64,000 nucleotides of DNA from Caenorhabditis elegans (GCF_000002985.6 NC_003284.9:1550001-1614000); one strand, 5' to 3'. Shown: positions 43,664 to 54,942, counted from the stretch's first letter. Numbers and translations: made by a program. The notes: generated by a model not told the origin, from the letters alone.

Positions 43664-43972
43664 TCATCGATGATTTACCTCCATGCAGTAATTGTGTTTG
43701 TCGTCAAGAATCATCATCGGTTTTGCAGGTGAATTGAAATTGTTCAGGTTTTCAGTTTTGGGTTTAGTTTTCTTTTTGTTTTGCGTTGTTTTCTTAGTTT
43801 TTGTAGGAAAACAAGACGGTGGTTTTTTGACTTTTCCAAATTTTTGGTTATTTTTCAATTTTGTTTTCTGAGAAAAATGTGTGGTACCATCTGTGGGTTT
43901 TTTGCCCAAAATGATAGAATACAGTACCAATATAGCAAATGTAACTGTGAACAAAATTATAAAATGTTTCAA
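43664..43972 (-). CDS. Possible small secreted or membrane peptide (uncertain)
   Basis: A 102-codon open frame starts MKHFIILFTVTFAILVLYSI, a convincing signal peptide or membrane helix, followed by a Lys/Thr/Pro-rich segment and NYCMEVNHR. GAG|GTAAAT near 43688 could be a donor, making this a first exon, but no clear second exon was found. There is no recognised family, and the base composition is close to the surrounding non-coding DNA. It may be chance. Confidence 0.22.
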   Translation of the reverse strand: MKHFIILFTVTFAILVLYSIILGKKPTDGTTHFSQKTKLKNNQKFGKVKKPPSCFPTKTKKTTQNKKKTKPKTENLNNFNSPAKPMMILDDKHNYCMEVNHR

Positions 43973-44949
43973 ACTATATATAATGATTTTTTCAACTTTG
44001 CAAAAAACAAATAGAAATGCTGAAATATTTTTGAATTTTCCCTAAGTTAGTGACGTCATTTTCGACATTTTTTTCCTAACGTTCAACGCAATTTGTCTTC
44101 AGACATTGTTCAATAAAAATAATATTTACTTGTAACTGTAGATATTTAATCAATTTTTTTTGATAGTTATGCCAATTTTCTCATCGGTTAGTTAGTTTTC
44201 CTTATGGAAAAATGTTTGAAAAATTTATAAATTCAAGAAAAAGCGATGGAAAATCTATTCGTTTAGCCGGAAACGCAAAAGTGTAGAAAATTACGTCACT
44301 CATTTGGGCGGGAATACAAAATAAATTCAGTCCTTTTTTTTTTGGAAAATTGAACAAATAATACAAAAATTTACTCATTTTTTTACAGGTATAATTGGAC
44401 TTTTTGGACTGTATTGTGTCATTTACAGTTGATGGGAATAGCTACAAAATGAACATTAAAAGTTGTTCAGAAAATATAAACTGCATCAAATTTTTGTAAT
44501 TTAATTTTCTAAAATTAAATTATAATATCAAAAATTATATATTTTCGACTAAAAAATATTAAGTTTTTCAAAAAGTTAATCTTTTCATTTATGCCCTTTT
44601 TCCACTTGTACCTATGTTCCTAAAAAATATCCATAATTTTCTAATAACTGTAATTGAATTCTATACGAAAAGTTTAGCCTTAAGTTAAAAATTTCCTTAC
44701 TTTTCCTTACAAAAAACACAACTAACTTATGATCTACTAAATAAGCCGCTTGAAATACAATCTTTTCCATTTTCCGTTGCTTTTTTCTTCCTTTTTACAG
44801 TATCCGATTTCAAGACTCGTTGTCCTCGTTTTTTTGCTCCGTTAATGCCAAATTGAACATAAATTCGTCGTGCTAAGGTATATTTTTCAGTTCTATAAAA
44901 TATACTCTGTAAATTCTTACTTAAGAAAATAAGTTAAAAATTAAAAATC

Positions 44950-45094
44950 TTACAAAAATCAGTAATTGCCACTTTTTGATTTTCAATAAAATTTTTCTCA
45001 AAATTTTTTCAAAAAGTTTTAATAAGATATTTGGTCATTTTGAAACCATATAAGTTACTTTTACCAATTTTCCCACTGGAGCTACTCCACTTTT
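44950..45094. mobile_element. Fragment of TTAA-family MITE, copy 3
   Basis: The words gtaattgccactttttg, atttggtcattttga and CCCACTGGAGCTACTCCACTT match the copies at 24130 and 31331. Only one end is recognisable, so it is truncated. Confidence 0.6.
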
Positions 45095-46049
45095 TTTAAC
45101 ACCAAATCTGGTCGATGCACCATGTTTAAAAAATTTTTTAGAACTCAAAATATTTAATTTTCCTATTCTCTGCCAGTCTATCTCTGTCATCTTAACATCA
45201 TCATTTCCTGAGAAATACATAACACAAGAAAAAAGTTTCCTCTACCTCAGTGAAATCCGATAGTTGTTCACCACAACGATCTTTCATCTCCAATCGCATA
45301 TGTTACAAATCATTTTGAATTATTGAAATATATATCTATATTTTTCAGGAGCTCACGGAGCTCTAGTTTTGTGAAGCTTTTTCGCTTGATTTCTAAAATA
45401 ATGACTTACGAATTATTTTTCAAAATTTCAAAAAAAAAAAAATTTTTTTTTACGAAAAAAAAATTTATATGGAATTTTAAAAGCTTGACTTCAGTTTGAT
45501 GAAAAAAGAGCATGTTCGATGCACCATGTTTTCGTGACAAGAATTTTCAAGCTTCTGACTAGAATTTTTAAAATCTGTTTTAAAGTAAGGACACTACACT
45601 ATTAAAATTTTTAATACACATTTTTTTGAATTTTTTTCTTCCGTACTCTATTCCTTCCCAGCTCCGTCTTATTTTATAGCTCATAGCTCCCCTGCAAAAC
45701 GGAACAAAAAAAGTTGTTTGGTGGGTGTATTTGAGAATAGATTTGTTCGTTTTCGCTAAACAAAAGTTTGGTGAGGAGGGGGGGGGGGGAAGGGGGGAGA
45801 TGTAGTTGGTCACAGAGGAGACACCCCAGGGACGCATCCTCCAAAAACCATTTTCTGGCTGGTGCTACGAAAGATTGGGCTCATCTTTTTGGTCAAAACT
45901 TGGTTTTGCCTAGTTTTCTTGGCGTATGTTTTGAACTATAAAATTATTAATCCTAAAAAAAATTGTGCAATTTTGAAAAAATCTTGGTTAGACGGGTTTT
46001 ATCAATTTTTTAATTTTTTTTTAAATTTTTAACTATCATTATTATCATT

Positions 46050-46460
46050 ATTGTGGAGCATTCTATGCATTTTTAGAGCATTTTTTTTGATTTTTGATTT
46101 CCAGTTTTTCAGATTTTTATAAATTTTTTTCTGAGCATTATTTGGAGCATATACCTTAAATTTCTCTGCAGCAATAATTTTCGACATTCTCGAATATTTT
46201 TGGAGCATTTTTTTGAGCATTTTTGAAGCATTTCTTTCTGCAGTTGGCGTACTTTTTTTGTACCAATAAGTATTAAAACATTTCCCAAGCTTGGAGCATT
46301 TTTTTTTCCTAAAAATTGATGAGCTTGTTTTGAGCATTTTTGAGTCATTTGTTAAAAATTCTCATTGCAGTTTTTTCGAAAATTTAAAAATTGTGGCTCC
46401 TCAAAAAATGTAAAACTATTAAAATCTAGTTTGGAGCATTTTAAAAAATTTCAGCTACTC
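46050..46460. repeat. GGAGCATTTT-type degenerate repeat
   Basis: GAGCATTTTT or GGAGCATTTT occurs about a dozen times in 400 bp with irregular T-rich spacers. Spacing is too irregular for a simple tandem array, but far denser than chance. No gene is supported here. Confidence 0.7.
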
Positions 46461-46924
46461 CAGACAAATTTTAGAGAATGCTTTATAATTTTTTGCTACT
46501 TTTGGAACAATTCACGCCATTTTTGGCCAAAACTCTCCCATTTTATCTGCCCTGCTCCCATCAATCAACGCATTTCTGCCAAGCAGCCTTTAATAAATGC
46601 CGAGTGTGGCGACTCCGCCCCTTTTTCGCGTTTTTTCGCGTTTTTTTTGGCTTGCGAAAAAATGTCACACTTCGTTTTCATTAATAACTCCAGAGCCGTT
46701 TGACTGAATTTTATAATATTTGACAGCTTACTAGAAATATTTCACCCCACGGGGGAGCAAAAAACTGCACAAAGTTTGGAGCAAAACTGAGCTCAGGGCG
46801 GCTTTCCCCAGTTTGAAAAAAATTTTTGTTGCTCTTTTTACCCCCAAAAAACCATGTTTTAATTGAATTAAAATTCGGGTTTTGCTCGGTTTTGTTCCAA
46901 ATTTATGTGCAAGATACTACTCAG

Positions 46925-47060
46925 GAGTGCAAAAGGCAAAAAGTTGTGATAAAACAAAAGGCCAAAAAATGCCATTTTGCCAAAAAAAAAATAAGTGCAA
47001 AAGGCAAAAAGTTGTCATAAAACAAAAGGCCAAAAAATGCCATTTTGCCAAAAAAAATTT
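46925..47060 (+). repeat. Two-copy ~68-bp tandem duplication
   Basis: The segment AGTGCAAAAGGCAAAAAGTT ... ATGCCATTTTGCC occurs twice in a row (from about 46925 and 46993), nearly identical except for one base (GTGATAAAAC versus GTCATAAAAC). This indicates a recent duplication. Confidence 0.9.
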
Positions 47061-47813
47061 TTTTCCGAAAAAGTAGTTTTTCGTCTTTATCTCAAGTTCT
47101 ACTTCATCTTTTTCGATACTTTTTTTTCTAACCCACGTAAAACGCTGAACACGATTTTCAACTCAGAATTAAGAAAAGTTTTATGAGTCGGCCGAGCAAG
47201 ACGAATAAGTGCCACATTTTGCACACTTTCCCATTTTCGCGAATCTACTTTTTCAATCATAACTCGGTCAGTTTTCAAGTTTTCTTAGTTTTCCAAAAAT
47301 TGACGTGCAGGTCTCATCAAGACGCATCGAGACATATAAAATTTGTAAAAAGTTCAGTGGGAAAATTTTTCAAGAAAAAAATAATTCAAAAATTTAGTAC
47401 TGGGGGGAGTGGTTTCCTGCGTCTCCTGAACATTTTTTCCACTAAAGTTTTGCGGAATGTATTTTTAATTCATAGTTTTTGATTTTATTTGATGGAAGAT
47501 GAAGTTTCGTCGCATTAGAAATACTCTGCCAAGAGATATTATTTTTATTAATTTTCAGGCCAAAATTTGTTTTTTTTTTCTATACATCTGTCTGTGTACA
47601 AGATATAGCCCTCAACTGTACGTCTCCTTTTTGGGAAATCAATAATGAGTACAATCCTGTAATAAAATTTTCAAAAATTCGTTTTCCCGCTGACATATCA
47701 GTAATAAACGGTTTTCGAACGCCTTTTCTCAAAATGTAATTATTGAAGAAAGCGGAATCGAAAAACGACTCCCTCCAGAAATTTCTCTTCCCTGCATCTC
47801 CCTGCCGGGTCTC

Positions 47814-47886
47814 TCCCGCATGGCCGAGTGGTTAGTGCGTATGGCTGTGAATATTTTGCTCGTTGGCTCGATTCCCCCAACTGACA
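47814..47886 (+). pseudogene. tRNA-like sequence (degenerate)
   Basis: A box TGGCCGAGTGG (47821) and B box GGCTCGATTCC (47865) are 44 bp apart, the exact tRNA spacing. The acceptor stem (TCCCGCA against AACTGAC) and T stem do not pair, so it is not a working tRNA. It may be a tRNA pseudogene or the head of a SINE-like element that includes the hairpins at 47985-48085. Confidence 0.45.
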
Positions 47887-47984
47887 AATTTTTTTTGGGT
47901 AATCGGGATTCGAATAGAAATGCTCGATTTTAAGCAAAATATGAGTGGGTCTCCTCTCCTCCCATTGGCTCACTGCAATTGTCA

Positions 47985-48085
47985 CGAACCCTCTGACAGG
48001 TTCGAGGCGAAGCCGAGAACCTACGTCCGACTGGGGGACTCGCCCTACACCCCCTGCAACTGGCGGGCCCGCAGGGCCCGCTAGT
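47985..48085 (+). mobile_element. Cluster of GC-rich hairpins ending CTAG|T, possible Helitron 3' end
   Basis: Consecutive hairpins: GAACC-CTCTGACA-GGTTC, an AGGC-GAA-GCC core, and a perfect 8-bp stem GCGGGCCC-GCA-GGGCCCGC (48063-48081), which runs into CTAG followed by T. A GC hairpin just before CTRR-T is how Helitron 3' ends look, though the usual 10-12-nt gap between hairpin and CTRR is missing. No Rep/helicase gene is present, so it would be non-autonomous. Confidence 0.4.
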
Positions 48086-48404
48086 CCAACCTCATCTTCC
48101 ATATGTCCCTTCAAATTTTTTTGCTGTCTCTGTTCTCCTTTTTCCAAAGGCAACAGAAAAAGAAGAAGAGGGGGTCTCAAGTGCAATCAACCTCTTTCTT
48201 TTTCCTCATCCACACACACACACACACATTCTCAAGACGAGATCTTGACGCAGAATTTGGTCAACAACAACATGTATAATTCATTTAGTGTATGAGACGA
48301 GCGAATTTTCTCCCGAGCTAGACTCTTTTGTTCCGATTTTGAAGGCTTTGAATCGGTAACTGAAAAAAACATCTTTTCAGATTCATTTTAGAGTTTGAAG
48401 TTTG

Positions 48405-48745
48405 CTACATTGTGGTCTCAATTTTTGTCAAAGCTGAATTCTATCAGCAACCAATCAACAACGCTAGCCACGCCCCTACCCATCGCTGATTGGTCAGTGT
48501 TCTTTTTTCTTTTTTGCTAGCTTTTAGTGGTTTTATGGTCTCAAAACCCCAATTAAAAAGGCTATACTAGACAACTTACCGCAAACCAATCAGCAATGTA
48601 AGCCACGCCCCTTGTGAATCGCTGATTGGTCAGCGATCACTTTTTATCTGTTTCTCAGTTTTGAGAGCTCGTATGGTATCAAAACCTCTACTAAATCGAT
48701 ATAGAACACAACTTATCGGTAATCAATCAGCAGCGTTAGCCAAAT
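48405..48745. repeat. ~134-bp tandem repeat with CCAATCA...GCTGATTGG inverted repeats
   Basis: Two and a half copies start near 48451, 48587 and 48718 (ACCAATCA/ATCAATCA). Each full copy contains ACCAATCARC and, about 40 bp on, GCTGATTGGT, so each can fold on itself. The loop carries GCCACGCCCC. The flanking TCAAAACC text is also repeated. Confidence 0.8.
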
Positions 48746-49904
48746 TATTTTCTACTTTGTGGCCATGTAGGTCGATGCACCATGAGTAAGTTTAATTGGC
48801 GAATCACCTCCCAGGCGCCAGGTCTTACATTATGATCTACCTCATTCTCAATGCTCCAAGAGCAACATTTTCCAAGTGTTTCGAAACGGAATTTTATGCC
48901 TGTTTGGTTTGAAGTCCCTCTGCCTTCTCAATGCACCATGTTTCATTTTCTAAATCACATATTTCGGCTTTTTGTTCTCAACACCACCAAGTTATAGTAA
49001 CTTTTTGAGACATAAATCACAGAATATGTGCACTTGGGCCGTTTAGTGTAGTTGAAAATAATATAAAATTATCTTAAAAAATGTGGAAAAAAGTATAATT
49101 TTTTAGTTTAAAAAATTTATATTTTTTCATTAAGGGTCACAAAGTTTTGGTCGATGCATCATGTTTAAGTTATACAAGATTTTGATATTCATACCTGAAT
49201 TTTTTGAAAGCGGGTGTGCGAAAAAAATATATATCATTTAAATGTACAATTTTTGGTAGATAACCTAAAAATTGCCTAGACTTTTCAAAACTTCCAGTCA
49301 AAGTATTAGTAGATTTCCAAATTTATATACCCCCTAAAACTAATATGCATCTTTTTCGCCCTGCTCCAAAATCTCACGAGCTCCGCCGTGAGCCACAAAA
49401 AAGTTCAACCCTTTTCCCATCTCACTTCTCTTCTTTATACTAATTCCATTCGCAGCGAGCGCACAGCTTCACCCTCCGTCTCTCGCTCAGTACTTTTTTG
49501 CAGTGTGCTCCGGGCTCTCTTTTCCTGCTCCGCGCTCCGATTTTCACATTCACATTGCACTAATCTGGTTGTTCTTCACAATTTCGCACGTCTTCTTTTT
49601 CTCGTTCACTTCCACTTTTTTCTTTGCAAAATTGGTTTTTAACGGCATTTTCTCAGAAGTTTCTGGGAAGGGATTAGTTTGTAGTTTGGTTTTTTTTGGG
49701 CTAAATACCTATTATTTTCCTTACCGACTTGACATTTTGTTTGCAGAAAATGTCAAAAATGGGAGGTTTTGAGCTAATAAAGTTTGAGCAAACTAAATAA
49801 ATTTTAAAATTTTCTGAAAGTTTTTTCATTTATGGGAATCAAAAACTAAAATTTTAATCGAAATATCCTATAGATATGAACTTCAAAATTTCAAGCATGA
49901 GTTT

Positions 49905-50070
49905 AAATTGTAAATTTTAAATTTTAAATTTTAAATTTTAAGTTTTAAATTTTAAATTTTAAATTTTAAATTGTAAATTTTAAATTTTAATTAAATTTCA
50001 AATGAATTTTAAGTTTGAAATTTAAAACCTAAATTTTAATTTTTCATCTTTAAAATTTAAAATTTAAGTT
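49905..50070. repeat. TTTTAAA short tandem repeat
   Basis: The heptamer AATTTTA/TTTTAAA repeats about 12 times from 49910 to 49990 and continues loosely to 50070. The unit is nearly self-complementary. Confidence 0.85.
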
Positions 50071-50099
50071 TTAAATGTACAGGAAAAAAACTAAATGAA

Positions 50100-52440
50100 A
50101 TATGAAATTTTGAATTTGAATTTTCAATATTTAATATTCAAAAATTACAGTTCAAATTTGAAATTACAAAATTTCAAATTTCAATGTTTAAATATTAACC
50201 TCTAGTTTAGAGTTTGTTCAAAAATAAAAATCTAAAAAATTATTAAATTTGAATATAGAAAAATCACAATTAATAATCTTTAATTTTTAAATTTTAATTT
50301 TTTTCTTTAATATTTTTATTTTTTTATTTTTTTATTATATTTTATTATATTGATATTTTTTTTCGAATTGACAAAAATCCTTTTTATTTTTAACTTTTTA
50401 TTTAAATTTTGAAACTGTGTGCCTATCGCTAAATTGCAGTAATGGTGCATCGATGCATGACTGTCCCAAAAAAATCTGTAATAAAACCGATAAAATATCC
50501 AAAAAATTGGTCATGGTGCATCGAAAAAACACTGAGGAAGAAATTTCAAAAATCGGAGTAAACTCATGGTGCATCAAGAAAAACCCGGCCACATTTTTAA
50601 TCGATCCACCATGACCAGAATCTGACAAGTGTGTGCATGTCACTTCGACTCATCCTTTGCATGTCCCACAGAATAGATATTCCAAACAGGACCACTCGCA
50701 TCTTTTTAACGTCCCCCAGGCGGCGGCGGTCAAGCAGATGGGTCAGTTTCCATTCCCCCCCCCCCCCTTTTGCCTACTTCACAACAATTTCGCGCAGAGG
50801 ATATTGCACATTTATGAGCTCATTTATGGCAATAACCTTCCACCTCCTTAGCCCTCATTTTCTTTCCGCCAGAGGGACACCCAATTAGACCTTGAAAATG
50901 TACAAAACATTGCGGGTTACGTTCTGGTCTTTTGGTATTTTGGTATTTTTTGCAAGGGATAGTTTTTGTCTCAAATTTTAATAAAATTAGAAGTAAATTT
51001 TTTTTCGAAAGTTTTGAGTTTAATAAAAAAATCTTTTTTTATTATTTCTGGCATTTGTTCAAATTTACATTTTTTCTGAATATTTTTCAACGATAAATAG
51101 GACCATTTTGGTTTGGTACTCCTCTCGAGCATGCTTTTTTTGGAAAAATTAACCCGAATTTATATAGGAGTCGCCTTCTTTTTTTTTGAAGTTCATATAA
51201 AATTTCAAAAAAAAAAAGAACTTTAGGATATTGCAAAAAAAATGTACTACTCTCGGAAAGTTTGTTAAAAGTTTTTAATTATTTTTGTATCATCTTAAAA
51301 AGTTGTTTCAAAAATTCAATTCGGAATTTTTTTCAGTTTTCGCAAAAATTTTTGGAAAATTAGTTTAGAAAAGAATTTGACATTTCAGAAACTCAAATAA
51401 TTTTTTTTAATCAGCTGAATTTAAAAAAAACTGAAAAACTAGAAAATTCAAAAAAAAAACGTTTTTAATTTGCAACTTTTAATATAATTTTTTTTTCAGA
51501 CCTGACAACTTAATTTTTAAGTATTCTTTTCCTATTTCTATTTTCAATACTCGTCCCTGAACAGAGCACAGAAAACATTGTCTAAAGCACGCAAAAAAGC
51601 TTAGAGCCCCCCGCGGCTTCTTCCTTCAATTTTCTTTTTTTTTCTCCTCCACTTCTAATTAAGTTATCGATTTTCCCTTTTCTTCCTAGTTTTTGCATTT
51701 CCGAGCATTTTCTGAGCCGCAGCGAGGACACCTCTAATTCTGGCTCTTTCTGGCGGACTGGAGTCCGTGGCTCTTTAATTAGATAGGCATTTCTCGGTTT
51801 AAAGTGCTTTTGGTGGTAGTGGTCAACAGAAATAAGTATGGGCTTTTAAGAAAAGCTTCTGGAATAATTTTCAATATTGGGTGGTTTTTGTTTCTTTTTT
51901 AATTTGAAAAAAAACGTTACATTTTAAAATTTTACTTTTTTTAAAATGTTTTGAAATGATTCGATGTGGTTTTTTCCAAACTTTTTTCTAATTTCGAGAT
52001 TTTTTCGGTATGCAAAAAAAGCAATTCATAAAATAGCAGTAAACTAAAGTTTTAAAAATTGTTTGAAACTCTGCTAAAAAAAAATTTTACTCCAATTTTC
52101 TAGCCCAGTTAAAAAAAATTAAATTTTAAATTTTGAAAAAAAATCAATTTTTAAACAGTGTTTTTCAGTTTTTAATTTTTAACACCCTGAAATTTAGGAA
52201 AAAAATTTAAGCCCCATTCTCAATTTAACATTTTTTTGTTTTCAGTTCAATTCCCAAGCCTTCCCCCAGACACCAAATCGATCATCCGCTGTATTTTTGC
52301 AAGATTTCCCCAGAACTCATTTTAACATCTGTCCATGCATATAAAATCTCGGGCACCACCACCCCCCCCCCCCCGGGGGGCGAGCACATAACGGAAATGG
52401 GTATTCCCCCAGGGAGCCGATAAATTCCTGCATTCAGAGC
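50100..52440. other. Intergenic DNA without recognised gene
   Basis: A cluster of four or five 13-mer motif copies lies at 50441-50613. A GC-richer patch (50620-50880) with a 13-bp C tract at 50755-50767 follows, then AT-rich sequence. Another GC-richer patch is at 51560-51800. Short open frames in the patches show no recognisable family. Confidence 0.45.
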
Positions 52441-52454
52441 CGGCCAGGCCCTAG

Positions 52455-53045
52455 CTATGGTCCAGCATGGCCCGTTGTCGCCAACTATGTATTGCCGCTT
52501 TGGCCATTTATATTCCGGTTTGTCCCAGCTATGGTCTGGTATGGCCCACTGTGGACAGCTTTTTCCGTTATGGCCCGCTATCCACCGCTACGGCCAGCTT
52601 TGGCTAACTATTGTCCGGTAAGACCCAGCTATGGTCTGGTTTGGCCCGCTGTGGCCCGTTACTGGGCCTCTATGGTCCGTTATGGCCAGCCTCGCTTTGG
52701 TCCGGTTTGGCCCAGCTATGGTCCGCTGTGACCCGTTACTGGGCCTCTATGGCCCGGTATGGCCCGCGGTGTCCCGCTTTGGCCTGATAGCCTGATATGG
52801 CCTGCTATGGCCCACTAACGCCCGCTGTGGTCCATTTTGGCCCGCTATAGTCCGCTATCGCTCGATAAGGCCTGCTATCGCCCGCTATTGCCAGTTCTCG
52901 CTCGCTATATCCCTCATCGCCCGTTACTAGGCCTCTATGCCCCACTATAGCCCGCAATAGCCCCTATCATCAGCCCGTGGTGGCCCGCTTTAACTATTTA
53001 CGACCAGCTACGGTCCGGGCCAGCCCGCGACCATGGTCCGTTACC
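52455..53045. repeat. TATGGCCCGC-type degenerate minisatellite
   Basis: Roughly 45 variants of a 10-14-bp unit (CCCGCTATGGTCCG, GCTATGGCCCG, GTTACTGGGCCTCTATGG) fill about 590 bp. GC content is far above that of the surroundings. Open frames through it are artefacts of the repeat. Confidence 0.85.
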
Positions 53046-54900
53046 GTCGTCTACTCGTCCACTTTATTACCTGCACTAGTTTGTTTGCCTACCCCAAAGT
53101 TTCACTCACATTTTTCATACCTACATTCTCACCTCGTCTCTCTGCCTGCTCTCGTGTTCGGTTCGCGCGTCTACCCCAAATCCGGCTCCTCCCCCCTTAA
53201 TTGACCCGCCCGTCCGTGTCCTCCACTCTTCTCGGACACCACTACCCTCATCGTCCCCCCCCCCCCCCCCGAACAACCTCTCTCCGTCTGTTTATTGTTC
53301 TTTGCCGTGTGTCCCCTTTTGTGAATAAGTAAAAAAAAAACGGAGGAAGGGGGGGGGGGCGGTGTGCGCTAAAAAAAGGTTCTCGGATTTCACAGGAAAA
53401 CTGAGAGCTCCTAAGCGTTTATTTTGCGATTTCATTTTTTTTTTCGGATTTTTGAGATTTTGTTTTCCTATTGTGGATCTTTGGGAACTCAATTTTAATA
53501 AATTTGTAATTTTCAAAAAAAACTTGAAATTTAGTGGGAATTGAAAAAATATTGTGCAAAAAAATAGTTTTTGCAAAAGCAAGTAATATTTTAAATTTTT
53601 CCTACTTTTTTGTAGATAGCTAATTTAAATCATTTTCTTTCAACTGACATTTGTTACATTTTAGAGATGCTCAAAAATGAGCTCAGTACCTTAAAAAATT
53701 CATCAGCTCCAAAAAAGGACACACTTTTTCGTGACCTCCCCCAACTAACTCTCCCAACTCCATACAGCATGGCAATGGCCAAAAACTTCCATCATCCGAT
53801 TATTTTTCATGTTTGTTCTGTCCCATCCCTCTCGTTTTTTTTTCTCATTTCCTCTCGTGCCATTTCATGGATTCTTTTCCATGCCGTTCGTATCAAATTT
53901 CCCTTATCGTGAAGCACTTTGTGTTCCTTATCTGCACGAACTTTTTGGAGGCTTTAGTGGTTTGAAAATGTTAAAAATGTCATGAAAATTGTCGGGAATA
54001 TGTCATAAAATAGGAAAAACCACCCAAGGTTTAGGTGTTTTTTTTCAGTTTGTTGGGGAATTTTTATTACAATAAAAAATAATGCTTGATGCTTGATAGT
54101 GCTTGATTTAGTGCTTGATTTATTTTTGTAAAACTGGGAAATTTTTTGAAAAATTCGAATTCAAAATTAAACAACATTCAAATTTCAAAGTTCAAAATAA
54201 ATGAATTTCAAAATTAACAAATTACATAAAAATGTTGTTTTTTTTTCAATAATTTTTTGTTTAAAAAATCTGTGGACTATCGATTTTTTTTGAAAATTTC
54301 AATTTTTAACATTTTCCTAAAAAATTTATTTTTTTTCATATTTTGTCTCCAAACTCCTTACTTCACCACTCCCCCCCCCCCACAAAATTGCGTTTCCACT
54401 TTCCTCCGAGCACCTTTTGCTCCATTTTTAGGTGCTCTTTTTGTGTTTGTGCTCGGTGAAAAAGTACACCTTGTTCACCAAATGTTTCGCTTTACTTTTG
54501 ACAGCACATTTTGTGTTCGCCTGGCATATCGCCCGTCATACCCCGCTCCACTTTGACAAATTTCCAAAATAATTTTTCAATTGAAGCTCGCCGGCCGAGT
54601 TCTTTCCCTCTTTTCCCTTTTCTGAAAAGTTCAATTTCGCATATTAGAGAGCGCTGAACAAATTTTTGCTCGAATTCGTCTTCTACCCGGCACTGCCAGG
54701 GCTTATGAGCTCATGAGCAGGGCTCTTTTCCGTGCTCTCTCACACTTCTAGAACTCACCGTTGCTAATGGTGATAATTCCATCCAGCCGCGGCTCACGGA
54801 GCTCTCGGCTAATGGGTTGTAAAATATGAACTTTTTGTTGATTTATATCTTATCTCCTTCTCTTTTCCTCACTTAAAAAAATTTCTGAAAACGCTGAAAT
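53045..54900. other. Region upstream of the ERICH3-like gene
   Basis: No gene seen. It contains C tracts at 53253-53270 (18 bp) and 54371-54381, a G tract at 53349-53359, and the 13-mer GCTCACGGAGCTC near 54790. The GC-richer part at 54350-54820 could be promoter sequence for the gene starting at 54943. Confidence 0.4.
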
Positions 54901-54942
54901 TGCAGGTAATTCACACAAGAGAGACAATTATTGCAATTAATC

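Larger units (their letters stand above)
41310..46020. other. AT-rich intergenic DNA
   Basis: There are no well supported genes. It contains a hairpin around GTGTGTAGTACACAC (42043-42057), a fragment of the TTAA-family MITE (44950-45094), a 12-bp G tract (45778-45789), and 13-mer motifs at 42790, 43387, 45112 and 45516. One small open frame with a hydrophobic start is listed separately. Confidence 0.5.

Noticed and set aside
29761..50613. CRISPR-like reading of the repeated 13-mer
   Set aside because: Repeats are far too short and unevenly spaced, in both orientations, in a eukaryotic genome.
50633..50851. 72-codon frame in a GC-richer patch
   Set aside because: No family, contains a C-tract-coded poly-Pro run, and has no splice partners.
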